DNA from: an uncultured Bacteroides sp. | Lineage (GTDB): Bacteria; Bacteroidota; Bacteroidia; Bacteroidales; Bacteroidaceae | Length of the DNA stretch: 11,292 bases | Assembly: GCA_902472795.1 (NCBI GenBank) | Contig: CABROZ010000070.1 | Span: forward strand, 1 to 11,292 | Direction: 5' to 3' | Translations under genes and position numbers: made by a program | Shown here: in pieces, positions 1-5,662 of the stretch | Position numbering within the stretch: the stretch's first letter is position 1 | Layout of the letters: every line of letters starts with the position of its first letter | The notes under the pieces: model-generated | What the model was told of the DNA's origin: nothing | The model's database searches: none | Seen by the model: only the letters and a program-made list of their open reading frames with translations

Positions 1-981
1 CGGGCGGTGGACACTTCGCGTCCGGTGACGGGAGCGCTGGCCGGAGTAGTCATGTCCAACGAGACGGGTTATCCCGAAGCTGTTGATGTAGTGGGCTACA
101 ACTATACCGAAAACCGTTACGACCAGGATCACGCCACTTATCCCGACCGTGTCATTTACGGCAGCGAGACAGGTTCGGGCATCGACACGTGGCAGGCGGT
201 AACGAGTCGCGACTTCATTTTCGGCCAGTTCATCTGGACCGGCACCGATTATCTGGGCGAAGCGGGCCGGTGGCCGTCGCGCGGACTGTACACGGGTCTG
301 CTCGATTTCGGCAGTTTCCCCAAGCCCCGCGGACATCATCGTGCTTCGCTGTGGTGCGAACACCCGGTGACCTACATCGGCACCTATCCCAAGGCCGACT
401 ATCTGTCGCCCGACGCCTGGGACATCTGGAACTACGAACCGGGGCAGATGGTGCGTGTGGTGTGCTACACCAACGCTCCACAGGCACGCCTGTTGCTCGA
501 CGGCAAGGAAGTGGGAGCACTGAAACCTTACGACCCGCAAAGCGGCATCATCCATTGGGACATTCCTTATCAGGCTGGCGAACTGCGTGCCGAGGGCTGC
601 GACGAGGCGGGCCAGGTGCTGTCGTCTTACAGCATCCGTTCGTCGGGTCGTCCGTATGCCATCCGTGTCAGTGCCGACCGCACGTCGCTGCCAGCCGACC
701 GTGCTACGGCTCACCTGACGCTAGAAGTGATTGACGAACAAGGCATCGTGGTGAAGTTGGCTGACAATGACATCCGTTGCACCATCGAGGGGCCGGCACG
801 CCTCTTGGGTCTTGAAAACTCGAACAACAGCGACATGAGTGACTACACCACCCGCCATCGCCGCGTATTCCACGGCTGTCTGCTGGCTTACGTGCAGACT
901 ACGGGGCAAAAGGGTGACGTGCGCATCCGTTTCACTTCGCCTTTGCTTCAGGGAGCCGAAGTCCTGCTTCGGGCAGAATAG
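1..981 (+). CDS. Glycoside hydrolase family 2 protein (beta-galactosidase-like), 5'-truncated by window edge
   Basis: The frame is open from base 1, so the gene starts upstream; the GTG at 7 is internal. Counting residues from base 1, 326 remain. Residues 1-120 are the end of the GH2 TIM barrel. GSETG carries the probable catalytic nucleophile E56 (codon 166-168), and the GQFIWTGTDYLGE stretch is typical of this family. The acid/base Glu lies outside the window. Residues about 145-210 resemble DUF4982 and about 218-325 resemble the GH2 C-terminal domain 5, a domain order common in Bacteroidetes beta-galactosidases. Family knowledge suggests a retaining exo-glycosidase acting on beta-galactosides or related glycans, probably periplasmic and possibly part of a polysaccharide utilisation locus. 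The substrate cannot be read from this fragment, and signal peptide and upstream neighbours are not visible. The stop at 979-981 is followed 12 nt later by a tandem repeat. Confidence 0.9.
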   Translation, partial: RAVDTSRPVTGALAGVVMSNETGYPEAVDVVGYNYTENRYDQDHATYPDRVIYGSETGSGIDTWQAVTSRDFIFGQFIWTGTDYLGEAGRWPSRGLYTGLLDFGSFPKPRGHHRASLWCEHPVTYIGTYPKADYLSPDAWDIWNYEPGQMVRVVCYTNAPQARLLLDGKEVGALKPYDPQSGIIHWDIPYQAGELRAEGCDEAGQVLSSYSIRSSGRPYAIRVSADRTSLPADRATAHLTLEVIDEQGIVVKLADNDIRCTIEGPARLLGLENSNNSDMSDYTTRHRRVFHGCLLAYVQTTGQKGDVRIRFTSPLLQGAEVLLRAE

Positions 982-993
982 GCTTTGCGCGGG

Positions 994-1172
994 CTGCATG
1001 CAGGCTGCACGGTCGCTGCACACTGGTTGCAGACTCACTGCACACAGGTTGCAGACGCGCTGCACGCAGGTTGCAGCGTTACTGCATACAGGTTTGCAGT
1101 GTTACTGCATACAGGTTTGCAGTGTTACTGCACACGGCTTTGCAGTGCCGCTGCAACCTGCGTGCAGTGACA
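994..1172. repeat. Eight tandem 22-23 bp units with CTGCA...TGCAG arms
   Basis: Units lie at 994-1015, 1016-1037, 1038-1059, 1060-1081, 1082-1104, 1105-1127, 1128-1150 and 1151-1172. Each begins CTGCA, and seven of eight also carry TGCAG 7-8 nt later, so each unit is a small inverted repeat (5-bp arms, 7-8 nt loop). Units 5 and 6 are identical. The core of the last unit (1151-1167) is the exact reverse complement of the core of unit 4 (1060-1076). Because the period is 22-23 bp rather than a multiple of three, and all frames stay open by composition, I do not regard the overlapping short reading frames as genes. There are no unique spacers, so it is not a CRISPR array. Its function is unknown; it might act as a 3' end structure or a protein-binding array. 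Confidence 0.85.
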
Positions 1173-1301
1173 GCATGGCCTGTAGATGGCGGACGGAAGG
1201 CGAGGATCGAAAAGAAAGGCATCCGGCCGTCAAGGTAAGAGAGGACGAGGAGAGGGAAAAGAAATAAATGCAATGTCGGATTCGGAAAACCGGGCACCTC
1301 T
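1173..1301. other. Intergenic stretch with no recognisable gene
   Basis: This part of the 494-nt gap between the GH2 gene and the lipoprotein gene is purine-rich around 1195-1270. Only trivial frames are present, such as a 12-codon ATG frame near 1268. I see no terminator, RNA gene or conserved motif in it. Confidence 0.6.
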
Positions 1302-1332
1302 TTTGAAAAATAGAATCAGTTTATTACCTTTG
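1302..1332 (+). promoter_or_regulatory. Bacteroidetes-type promoter upstream of the antitoxin remnant and lipoprotein gene
   Basis: TTTG at 1302-1305, a 19-nt spacer and TACCTTTG at 1325-1332 match the Bacteroidetes primary sigma-factor consensus (TTTG -33 box, TAnnTTTG -7 box) in sequence and spacing. A start site would fall near 1336-1340. The transcript would run through the antitoxin remnant into the lipoprotein gene, giving that gene a leader of about 135 nt. Confidence 0.65.
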
Positions 1333-1340
1333 TCTTATCA

Positions 1341-1475
1341 AATGCTAAATTGATAGGAGTCAGCCCTTCGCGACTTAGCGACTATATCTCCGGAAAATGC
1401 GAACCTACTTTGAAAGTAGCTCGTGAAATCAGTCATAAACTAAATATTGATGCCCATATTGTATTGGGTGTATAA
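1341..1475 (+). pseudogene. C-terminal remnant of a HigA-like (XRE helix-turn-helix) antitoxin
   Basis: The frame ending at the TAA 1473-1475 reads AKLIGVSPSRLSDYISGK followed by a CEPTLKVAREI segment and ends NIDAHIVLGV. This is the turn, recognition helix and C-terminal helices of HigA-type XRE antitoxins, which bind and neutralise HigB-like mRNA-cleaving toxins and repress their own operon. No ATG or GTG lies in frame, and an in-frame TAG sits at 1311-1313, so the roughly 50-60 N-terminal residues expected for the family are missing. No toxin gene remains nearby. Similarity is recognisable from about 1344; the left edge is uncertain. The stop codon touches the ATG at 1476. I infer a deletion that removed the toxin and the front of the antitoxin. 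A TTG-initiated 41-residue peptide (from 1350) is possible but has no clear ribosome binding site. Confidence 0.7.
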
Positions 1476-2372
1476 ATGTCCAGTATGAAGAATCTTGCTA
1501 AAATCCTCTTCTTTTGTCTGTCGCTGCTCAGCGCAGGCCTGTCGTCGTGCTCCGAAAGCGAAGACCGTGTTTCGCCTATCGAACTGGCTTATGAAAGCCC
1601 GGACGTCGTGTTCGACAACGAGAATCCCCGCATGACGATGATGGGCTACGAAACGTCCGAACGCGTGCTGCTCGTTCGTGGCGGGCAGGGCGAGTATCGT
1701 GTGGAAAGCTCCGATAATGCAGTGGCAGAGGCCCGTTGCGAGGGCAACCGGTTGTTGCTACGCCCCATAGGAGTAGGGAAGGCGACCGTCATCATCCGCG
1801 ACGAAAGCGGCTGTGACTATTGGCTGTCCGTGTCGGTAGGCTATCCGTTCTATAAGTATGCCGTGATAGACAACCGCGTGTCGTTGCAGGGCGAAGGCCT
1901 GACCGACGACGAGAAGAAGGCGTTGGAAAAGGAAATGCTGGAGGCGCAGGTCGGACCTGCCGTTTTGGAAGGGTACGCCTTTGTCTATCAGAATGAAGCC
2001 AAAAGCGAAGGCACGCTGGTGGCCGGATCTTCACGCTACAGCTTCGATGCTTCGGCACAGGCCATTGTGCCCGACGAGCCGTTGCAGCTCGATGTACGTA
2101 CCGACGACGGTTTTGCCCGCAGCTTCTTCTTCGAAAGTTTTACGCCCGTACGTTTCTCGTCGGACAACGGCAATGCCTCCGACGAGCTGTTTCTGAGCGA
2201 ACGCAATGCCGGAGTTGCGGCCGCTGCTCGTGACCTCGACCAGACACCTTATTTCCGTTGCTTCGCCTTCGACCGCACCGCGCAGTACAAGGACCGCTAT
2301 CCGGCTCTGGAGCGTGCCTGCTACCTGCAAGTAGCGGTAGAGCAGTATGTAGGGGTCACCACCGAAGACTGA
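1476..2372 (+). CDS. Putative lipoprotein with an Ig-like (BIG2-type) segment, function unknown
   Basis: The 298-residue product has a lipoprotein signal: Lys/Met-rich start, hydrophobic core at residues 8-22, then LSSC with the lipidated Cys at 25 and a Ser/Glu-rich following stretch. It is therefore expected to be anchored in the outer membrane or facing the periplasm. Residues about 60-121 look like a bacterial Ig-like (BIG2) beta-sandwich: GGQGEYRVESSD, then GNRLLL, then GKATVIIRDESG. Residues 125-298 I do not recognise; they contain a charged helix-like stretch (143-157) and a C-terminal half rich in aromatic residues and Asp. Met4 (1485) is an equally plausible start, since MKN is a usual lipoprotein beginning and neither ATG has a clear ribosome binding site. 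The first ATG directly follows the stop of the antitoxin remnant. The gene is convergent with the ligase gene, 41 nt away. No enzymatic motif is visible and I assign no function. Confidence 0.8.
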   Translation: MSSMKNLAKILFFCLSLLSAGLSSCSESEDRVSPIELAYESPDVVFDNENPRMTMMGYETSERVLLVRGGQGEYRVESSDNAVAEARCEGNRLLLRPIGVGKATVIIRDESGCDYWLSVSVGYPFYKYAVIDNRVSLQGEGLTDDEKKALEKEMLEAQVGPAVLEGYAFVYQNEAKSEGTLVAGSSRYSFDASAQAIVPDEPLQLDVRTDDGFARSFFFESFTPVRFSSDNGNASDELFLSERNAGVAAAARDLDQTPYFRCFAFDRTAQYKDRYPALERACYLQVAVEQYVGVTTED

Positions 2373-2413
2373 GCTGGGCGGTTTCCCCCTTTTTCCCGTT
2401 GTCGGTTTCGTGC

Positions 2414-3187
2414 TTACAGCACGTATTGCACTTCCTTGAACAGGTAGCTGCGTTCCTTTCCGTTCTCGTCTTCCAGCACAAAGCGGCCGTCCGCTTCGAC
2501 ACGCAGCAGGCGGGCCTGGAAGCGGCCGTCGGCATCCTCGTACGTGTGGTAGCCGCGGCGGCGGAACAGCGAGCGGGCGTAGCGGGCGTTCACCTCGTCG
2601 GCATAGGCTTTGGGCTCTTCCATGCGCAGGCCTTCGTAGTAGATTTTCAGCCGTTTCAGTATGTGCGTCAGTATCTCCTCGCGGTTCTGTTCCTTGCCGG
2701 TGATCTGCTTCAGCGAGACGGGGTTGGGGGCATCGCTGCGGAAAGTCTCCTGATTCACGTTCAGCCCGATGCCGCAGATGCAGCGGCTGATGCTGTGTCC
2801 CGTCAGTTCGTTCTCTATCAGCATGCCGCAAATCTTCTGTTCGCGGTAGTAGATGTCGTTGGGCCATTTGATGAAGAAGTCGTTCGACCATCGGTTCAGT
2901 TCTTCCTTGATGGCCAGCGAGGCTATCTGCGACAGGATGAACTGTCGGCGCGGTTCCAGGAAGGTGGGGTAGAGGACGACGCTGAACAGCAGGTTCTTGC
3001 CTTTCTCCGACTCCCAGCTGTTGCCGCGTTGCCCTTTGCCGGACGACTGGAACTGGGCGGTTACGGTTGTGTACTCGGCAACGGAACCGGGTTGTTCGTT
3101 GCACAGTTGGCTCAGGTACTGATTGGTCGATACGGTTTCTTCGACTTCAATCATCGGAAACGTAAAGTTCTCAGGCAATGTTTTCAT
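2414..3187 (-). CDS. birA: Biotin--[acetyl-CoA-carboxylase] ligase, single-function type
   Basis: This 257-residue protein joins biotin through biotinyl-5'-AMP to the acceptor lysine of biotin carboxyl carrier proteins, such as acetyl-CoA carboxylase or other biotin-dependent decarboxylase/carboxylase subunits. Visible family motifs are STN (residues 20-22), the ATP/biotin loop SSGKGQRGNSW (48-58), KWPND (107-111), KICGMLIE with the expected active-site Lys118, and GIGLNVN (139-145). The C-terminal 45 residues form the small SH3-like domain. It lacks the N-terminal winged-helix DNA-binding domain of E. coli BirA, so it should be a ligase only and not a repressor of biotin genes. It lies 103 nt downstream of the YraN-family gene on the same strand, and I find no good promoter in that gap, so co-transcription is plausible. 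The start at 3187 gives the usual length. Confidence 0.93.
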   Translation of the reverse strand: MKTLPENFTFPMIEVEETVSTNQYLSQLCNEQPGSVAEYTTVTAQFQSSGKGQRGNSWESEKGKNLLFSVVLYPTFLEPRRQFILSQIASLAIKEELNRWSNDFFIKWPNDIYYREQKICGMLIENELTGHSISRCICGIGLNVNQETFRSDAPNPVSLKQITGKEQNREEILTHILKRLKIYYEGLRMEEPKAYADEVNARYARSLFRRRGYHTYEDADGRFQARLLRVEADGRFVLEDENGKERSYLFKEVQYVL

Positions 3188-3280
3188 ATTCGTTACGCGT
3201 TTTAAGGTTGGATTTCATGATTACTTCTTCGTATGAGGAAATAGCTGATGTTTTCTATTTTCATGTTGGGTATGGTTTGT

Positions 3281-3302
3281 CCCCTGCTCGTCAGAACAGG
3301 GG
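3281..3302 (-). other. Small hairpin over the yraN stop codon
   Basis: CCCCTG and CAGGGG (3281-3286 and 3297-3302) can pair over a 10-nt loop spanning the yraN stop codon. No T-run follows on the minus strand, so it is at best a weak processing or attenuation structure and not a standard terminator. Confidence 0.3.
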
Positions 3303-3656
3303 CGGGTAAAAAGCTTCTTTGATGTGTTCGATGCGGAAGTTCTCTTTTTCGCCTACGGCAGTGATGATGTCGAAGCGTACAGGGGCGTCGATGCCGAAGT
3401 GCTTGATGTAGGCATCGGCAGCTACCACGATGTGGCGTATCTTCTGCCAGTCCACAGCTTCGCGCGGCTCCTTGTAGTCGGTGTTCCGGCGGGTCTTTAC
3501 TTCTATCACCACCAGCTCGCCGTCCTTGGTTGCCACGATGTCCAGTTCCAGATGGTTCTTGCGCCAGTTGCGGTGTAGTATCTCGTAGCCGTTCTTTTCG
3601 AGGTAGCCCACGGCTGCGTCTTCTCCGGCTTTGCCTAAGGTATTGTGCACTGCCAT
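3291..3656 (-). CDS. YraN/UPF0102 family endonuclease-like protein
   Basis: At 121 residues this has the usual length and motifs of the UPF0102 (YraN) family: GKAGEDAAVGYL near the N-terminus with Glu12, the N-W/R stretch around 30-32, ELDIVA (Glu37, Asp39) and VIEVKTR (Glu52, Lys54). The E-D-ExK arrangement is a PD-(D/E)XK nuclease-like fold signature. The biochemical role of the family is not firmly established; it is usually described as a Holliday-junction-resolvase-like protein. The gene is upstream of the biotin ligase on the same strand and diverges from the RHH/tadA unit, with an 87-nt region between. Its start codon follows an A-rich, SD-poor leader, normal for this phylum. Confidence 0.9.
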   Translation of the reverse strand: MAVHNTLGKAGEDAAVGYLEKNGYEILHRNWRKNHLELDIVATKDGELVVIEVKTRRNTDYKEPREAVDWQKIRHIVVAADAYIKHFGIDAPVRFDIITAVGEKENFRIEHIKEAFYPPLF

Positions 3657-3682
3657 TTTTTCAGTTTTTGGTTCTTTCCCTA

Positions 3683-3690
3683 CAAAATTA
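3683..3690 (-). promoter_or_regulatory. Probable -7 element for the yraN-birA unit
   Basis: On the minus strand TAATTTTG fits the TAnnTTTG -7 consensus and would place transcription start near 3677, with a leader of about 20 nt. I find no good TTTG box at the expected distance, so this half-match is only moderate evidence. Confidence 0.4.
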
Positions 3691-3703
3691 ATCTTTTTTC
3701 TGC

Positions 3704-3733
3704 TTTGTTTTTACAGAAGTAAAGCTAATTTTG
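3704..3733 (+). promoter_or_regulatory. Promoter of the RHH-tadA unit
   Basis: TTTG at 3704-3707, 18 nt, then TAATTTTG at 3726-3733 match the Bacteroidetes consensus. The predicted start site near 3737-3741 leaves only a few bases before the ATG at 3744, so either the message is almost leaderless or translation begins at Met19 (3798) or Met22 (3807). Confidence 0.6.
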
Positions 3734-3743
3734 CAGGAGAAAT

Positions 3744-3977
3744 ATGAGAAAGCGAGATAGAACCTGTGCCAAGTCCACGCCTCAGGAGCCGAAACGCATG
3801 CAACGCATGGTTTGCCTGATGAGCGAGGAAGAGCTGCGGATTGTGGATAGTTATCTGCGTAAGTACAAGATAACGAACAAATCGCGCTGGCTGCGCGAAA
3901 CTGTGCTTGCTTTTATCCATAAAAACATGGACGAGGATTATCCCACACTGTTTGGCGAACACGACATGCGGCGGTAA
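3744..3977 (+). CDS. Small ribbon-helix-helix-like protein, function unknown
   Basis: This 77-residue basic protein has the layout of a ribbon-helix-helix DNA-binding domain: a short beta strand (about residues 19-26, MQRMVCLM), then SEEELRIVDSYLRKY as helix 1, a turn (KITNKS) and RWLRETVLAFIHKNM as helix 2. RHH domains bind DNA as dimers in CopG/Arc repressors and MobC-type accessory proteins. Here there is no partner toxin or relaxase, and the gene sits between yraN and tadA. The N-terminal 18 residues are Lys/Arg-rich. AGGAGA lies 3-8 nt before the first ATG, a good ribosome binding site by the standards of this window, but the promoter match places the start of transcription within or just before it. 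It may autoregulate the divergent promoter region; that is inference only. Confidence 0.7.
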   Translation: MRKRDRTCAKSTPQEPKRMQRMVCLMSEEELRIVDSYLRKYKITNKSRWLRETVLAFIHKNMDEDYPTLFGEHDMRR

Positions 3978-3993
3978 TTCTGTGCATTTTTAT

Positions 3994-4021
3994 ATTCTTC
4001 ATTCTTCATTCCTCATTCTTC
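3994..4021. repeat. Four tandem ATTCTTC heptamers before tadA
   Basis: Heptamers ATTCTTC, ATTCTTC, ATTCCTC and ATTCTTC occupy 3994-4000, 4001-4007, 4008-4014 and 4015-4021, followed by ATTTCC and the tadA ATG at 4030. The tract makes up over half of the 52-nt space between the RHH stop and tadA. It is a simple-sequence tract that could change length by slippage; the third copy has one substitution. Confidence 0.8.
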
Positions 4022-4029
4022 ATTTCCTT

Positions 4030-4464
4030 ATGGACGATACTTACTTCATGAAGCAGGCCCTGGTCGAAGCGCAGAAAGCTGCCGAACGGGGAGAAGTGCC
4101 GGTAGGCGCAGTCGTGGTGTGCAAAGACCGCATCATTGCGCGTGCCCATAACCTGACAGAAACCCTGACCGACGTCACCGCGCATGCCGAGATGCAGGCC
4201 ATTACGGCGGCGGCCTCTTCGTTGGGCGGAAAGTATCTGAACGAATGTACGCTGTATGTCACGGTGGAACCGTGCGTGATGTGTGCGGGAGCCATCGGGT
4301 GGGCACAGACTGCCCGGCTGGTCTTTGGAGCTTCCGACGAAAAGAGGGGGTATCAGCGCTACGCACCCCAGGCATTGCACCCCAAGACGCAGGTGTCGCA
4401 GGGCGTACTGGCCGACGAGTGTGCCCGGCTGATGAAAGAGTTCTTCTTGAACAAACGGCGCTGA
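4030..4464 (+). CDS. tadA: tRNA-specific adenosine deaminase
   Basis: The 144-residue product deaminates adenosine 34 to inosine in the anticodon of tRNA-Arg(ACG), letting it read CGU, CGC and CGA. The cytidine-deaminase fold motifs are intact: HAE with zinc ligand His52 and proton-shuttling Glu54, and PCVMCAG with zinc ligands Cys82 and Cys85. Length and the C-terminal basic helix (MKEFFLNKRR) fit the family. I chose the ATG at 4030, which begins MDDTYFMKQAL. The open frame continues upstream to an ATG at 3907, but that would overlap the RHH gene in another frame and add a non-conserved peptide translated from the ATTCTTC repeats. It is probably co-transcribed with the RHH gene 52 nt upstream. 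Confidence 0.94.
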   Translation: MDDTYFMKQALVEAQKAAERGEVPVGAVVVCKDRIIARAHNLTETLTDVTAHAEMQAITAAASSLGGKYLNECTLYVTVEPCVMCAGAIGWAQTARLVFGASDEKRGYQRYAPQALHPKTQVSQGVLADECARLMKEFFLNKRR

Positions 4465-4549
4465 CAGGTGTGTCCTGCGTGTCAACCGTTGGATTGAATC
4501 AGTTTCCTTTTGTACGGACAGGGAGTGGTAATCGTTTGCGTTATTGGTT

Positions 4550-4569
4550 CGGCTGCGGAGGTGCAGCCG
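4550..4569 (+). terminator. Possible terminator between tadA and the convergent DUF4834 gene
   Basis: CGGCTGC (4550-4556) pairs perfectly with GCAGCCG (4563-4569) around a 6-nt loop. On the plus strand it is followed by a moderately T-rich stretch (4576-4590). It lies 85 nt after tadA and 8 nt before the end of the convergent gene, consistent with ending tadA transcripts. The T-run is interrupted, so the call is tentative. Confidence 0.45.
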
Positions 4570-4576
4570 TGACGGA

Positions 4577-4870
4577 TTATTCTTTTACTTCCTCAAAGTC
4601 AACGTATTCGCCGTCGTCCTTTGTGAAAATCTTCTTGCGTTTGAAGTGTATTTCCCCTTCTTCGGGTTTGATTCCTTCGTCGTTGTTGCTGCGCGAAGAG
4701 GTCTGTTGGTTGTTCCCGCCAAACGAATAGCCGCCGCGACGGTAGTCTTGGCCGGCTGTCTTCTTGCGTCCGAAGCCGAAGAGGCTGCGCACTAATCCGC
4801 CAATGATGCTGAGGCCGATAATCAGTATCGCGATGATGAGTATAAACAGGAATCCTATGAAGTGTAACAT
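4577..4870 (-). CDS. DUF4834 family small membrane protein
   Basis: The 97-residue product has one N-terminal membrane helix (about residues 3-30, rich in Ile/Leu/Phe/Gly), a short basic segment (FGRKK), a Gly/Ser/Asn/Gln-rich linker (about 40-65) and a charged C-terminus ending in an acidic DGEYVDFEEVKE stretch. This layout matches the Bacteroidetes DUF4834 family, whose function is unknown. The positive charges after the helix predict a cytoplasmic C-terminal tail. It is the last gene of the psd-pssA-DUF4834 row, 68 nt after pssA with no convincing promoter in between, so it is probably part of that operon. A link to phospholipid synthesis is suggested by position only. Confidence 0.8.
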   Translation of the reverse strand: MLHFIGFLFILIIAILIIGLSIIGGLVRSLFGFGRKKTAGQDYRRGGYSFGGNNQQTSSRSNNDEGIKPEEGEIHFKRKKIFTKDDGEYVDFEEVKE

Positions 4871-4938
4871 GTGTATCGAAGTATTTTAGTGGTTTCTTTA
4901 TGCAACTTCTACTACAACAACCGTGCCAGACGGAAAGT

Positions 4939-5649
4939 TCATGCTTTCTTGCGTCCCGTCAGCAGCGAAAGGAAGATGTACCACACGATGCAGGTAGCCA
5001 ATCCTTTCACTTGCAGCGTGGCAAGGAAAACGACGCAAAGTATCAGGAAGCTGAAACTTACCTTATTGTCTTTCCACGACAGGTTCTTGAACTTGAGCGA
5101 GAACATGGGAATTTCCGAAACCAGCAGCCACGAGAACAAGCACACCAATACCAGCAGGTAAAGCGGGTGGAAGCTTTCGCCGACGAGCATCGGATGATAA
5201 CCGGCTATCAGCGAAGCCCAAAACAGGGCATTGGCAGGGACGGGCAGGCCGATAAAGGAGGTGGTCTGGCGTGTGTCGTTGTTGAACTTTGCTAATCGCA
5301 GGGCCGAGAACACAGCTATCAGAAAAGCGGCATACGGCAACCACGTCGCAGCCCCTTCCATATAGGCGGGATAGTGCATTTCCTTGAACAGCGAGAAGAC
5401 GATGAGCGAGGGAGCCAATCCGAAGCTGACGTCGTCGGCCAGTGAATCCAGGTCTTTCCCGATGACGGAGTGAGCATTGAGCGCACGTGCGGCCATCCCG
5501 TCGAAGAAGTCGAACACGGCACTGATAATGATGAAGAGAAGTGCCATTCCGTACTGTGCTTCGAAAGCCATTACACCGGCTATGCAACCCGAAAACAGGT
5601 TCATGCAGGTCAGTGTATTGGGAATATGGCGGGTAATGCGATTTGCCAT
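4939..5649 (-). CDS. pssA: CDP-diacylglycerol--serine O-phosphatidyltransferase
   Basis: This 236-residue integral membrane enzyme makes phosphatidylserine from CDP-diacylglycerol and L-serine, releasing CMP. The CDP-alcohol phosphotransferase signature is complete: D50-G51, A54-R55, G64, D68 and D72, with the spacing DGxxAR-(8)-GxxxDxxxD. The aspartates bind metal and the substrate phosphates. Several hydrophobic segments follow (around residues 80-125, 135-155, 165-185 and 200-225), as expected for the membrane-embedded Bacillus-type PssA rather than the soluble phospholipase-D-like enzyme of E. coli. The gene begins 13 nt after psd on the same strand, so the product of this enzyme is the substrate of the one encoded immediately upstream. 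Confidence 0.94.
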   Translation of the reverse strand: MANRITRHIPNTLTCMNLFSGCIAGVMAFEAQYGMALLFIIISAVFDFFDGMAARALNAHSVIGKDLDSLADDVSFGLAPSLIVFSLFKEMHYPAYMEGAATWLPYAAFLIAVFSALRLAKFNNDTRQTTSFIGLPVPANALFWASLIAGYHPMLVGESFHPLYLLVLVCLFSWLLVSEIPMFSLKFKNLSWKDNKVSFSFLILCVVFLATLQVKGLATCIVWYIFLSLLTGRKKA

Positions 5650-5662
5650 GATGTTGCTGGTT

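Noticed and set aside
994..1172. CRISPR array
   Set aside because: The units are directly contiguous and diverged with no spacers of unique sequence, and there are no cas genes.
839..1297. Short Cys/His/Gln-rich reading frames across the tandem repeat on both strands
   Set aside because: They are by-products of the CTGCA-rich repeat; the 22-23 bp period shifts frame from unit to unit, and no ribosome binding site or family resemblance is seen.
2373..2413. Terminator between the lipoprotein and biotin ligase genes
   Set aside because: The convergent gap has runs of C and T but no convincing stem-loop.
2031..3205. Long frames overlapping the biotin ligase and lipoprotein genes (minus 2031-3104, plus 2258-3205)
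   Set aside because: They are shadows of real genes with clear motifs; the predicted proteins are low in recognisable structure.
3188..3268. A 20-codon frame on the minus strand (beginning MKIENISYF) and an overlapping 15-codon frame between yraN and birA
   Set aside because: Very short, no convincing start signal, and no recognised similarity; possibly leader sequence only.
3907..4029. Upstream ATG start for TadA giving 185 residues
   Set aside because: The extra 41 residues overlap the RHH gene in a different frame and translate the ATTCTTC tract. The ATG at 4030 gives the usual family N-terminus and length.
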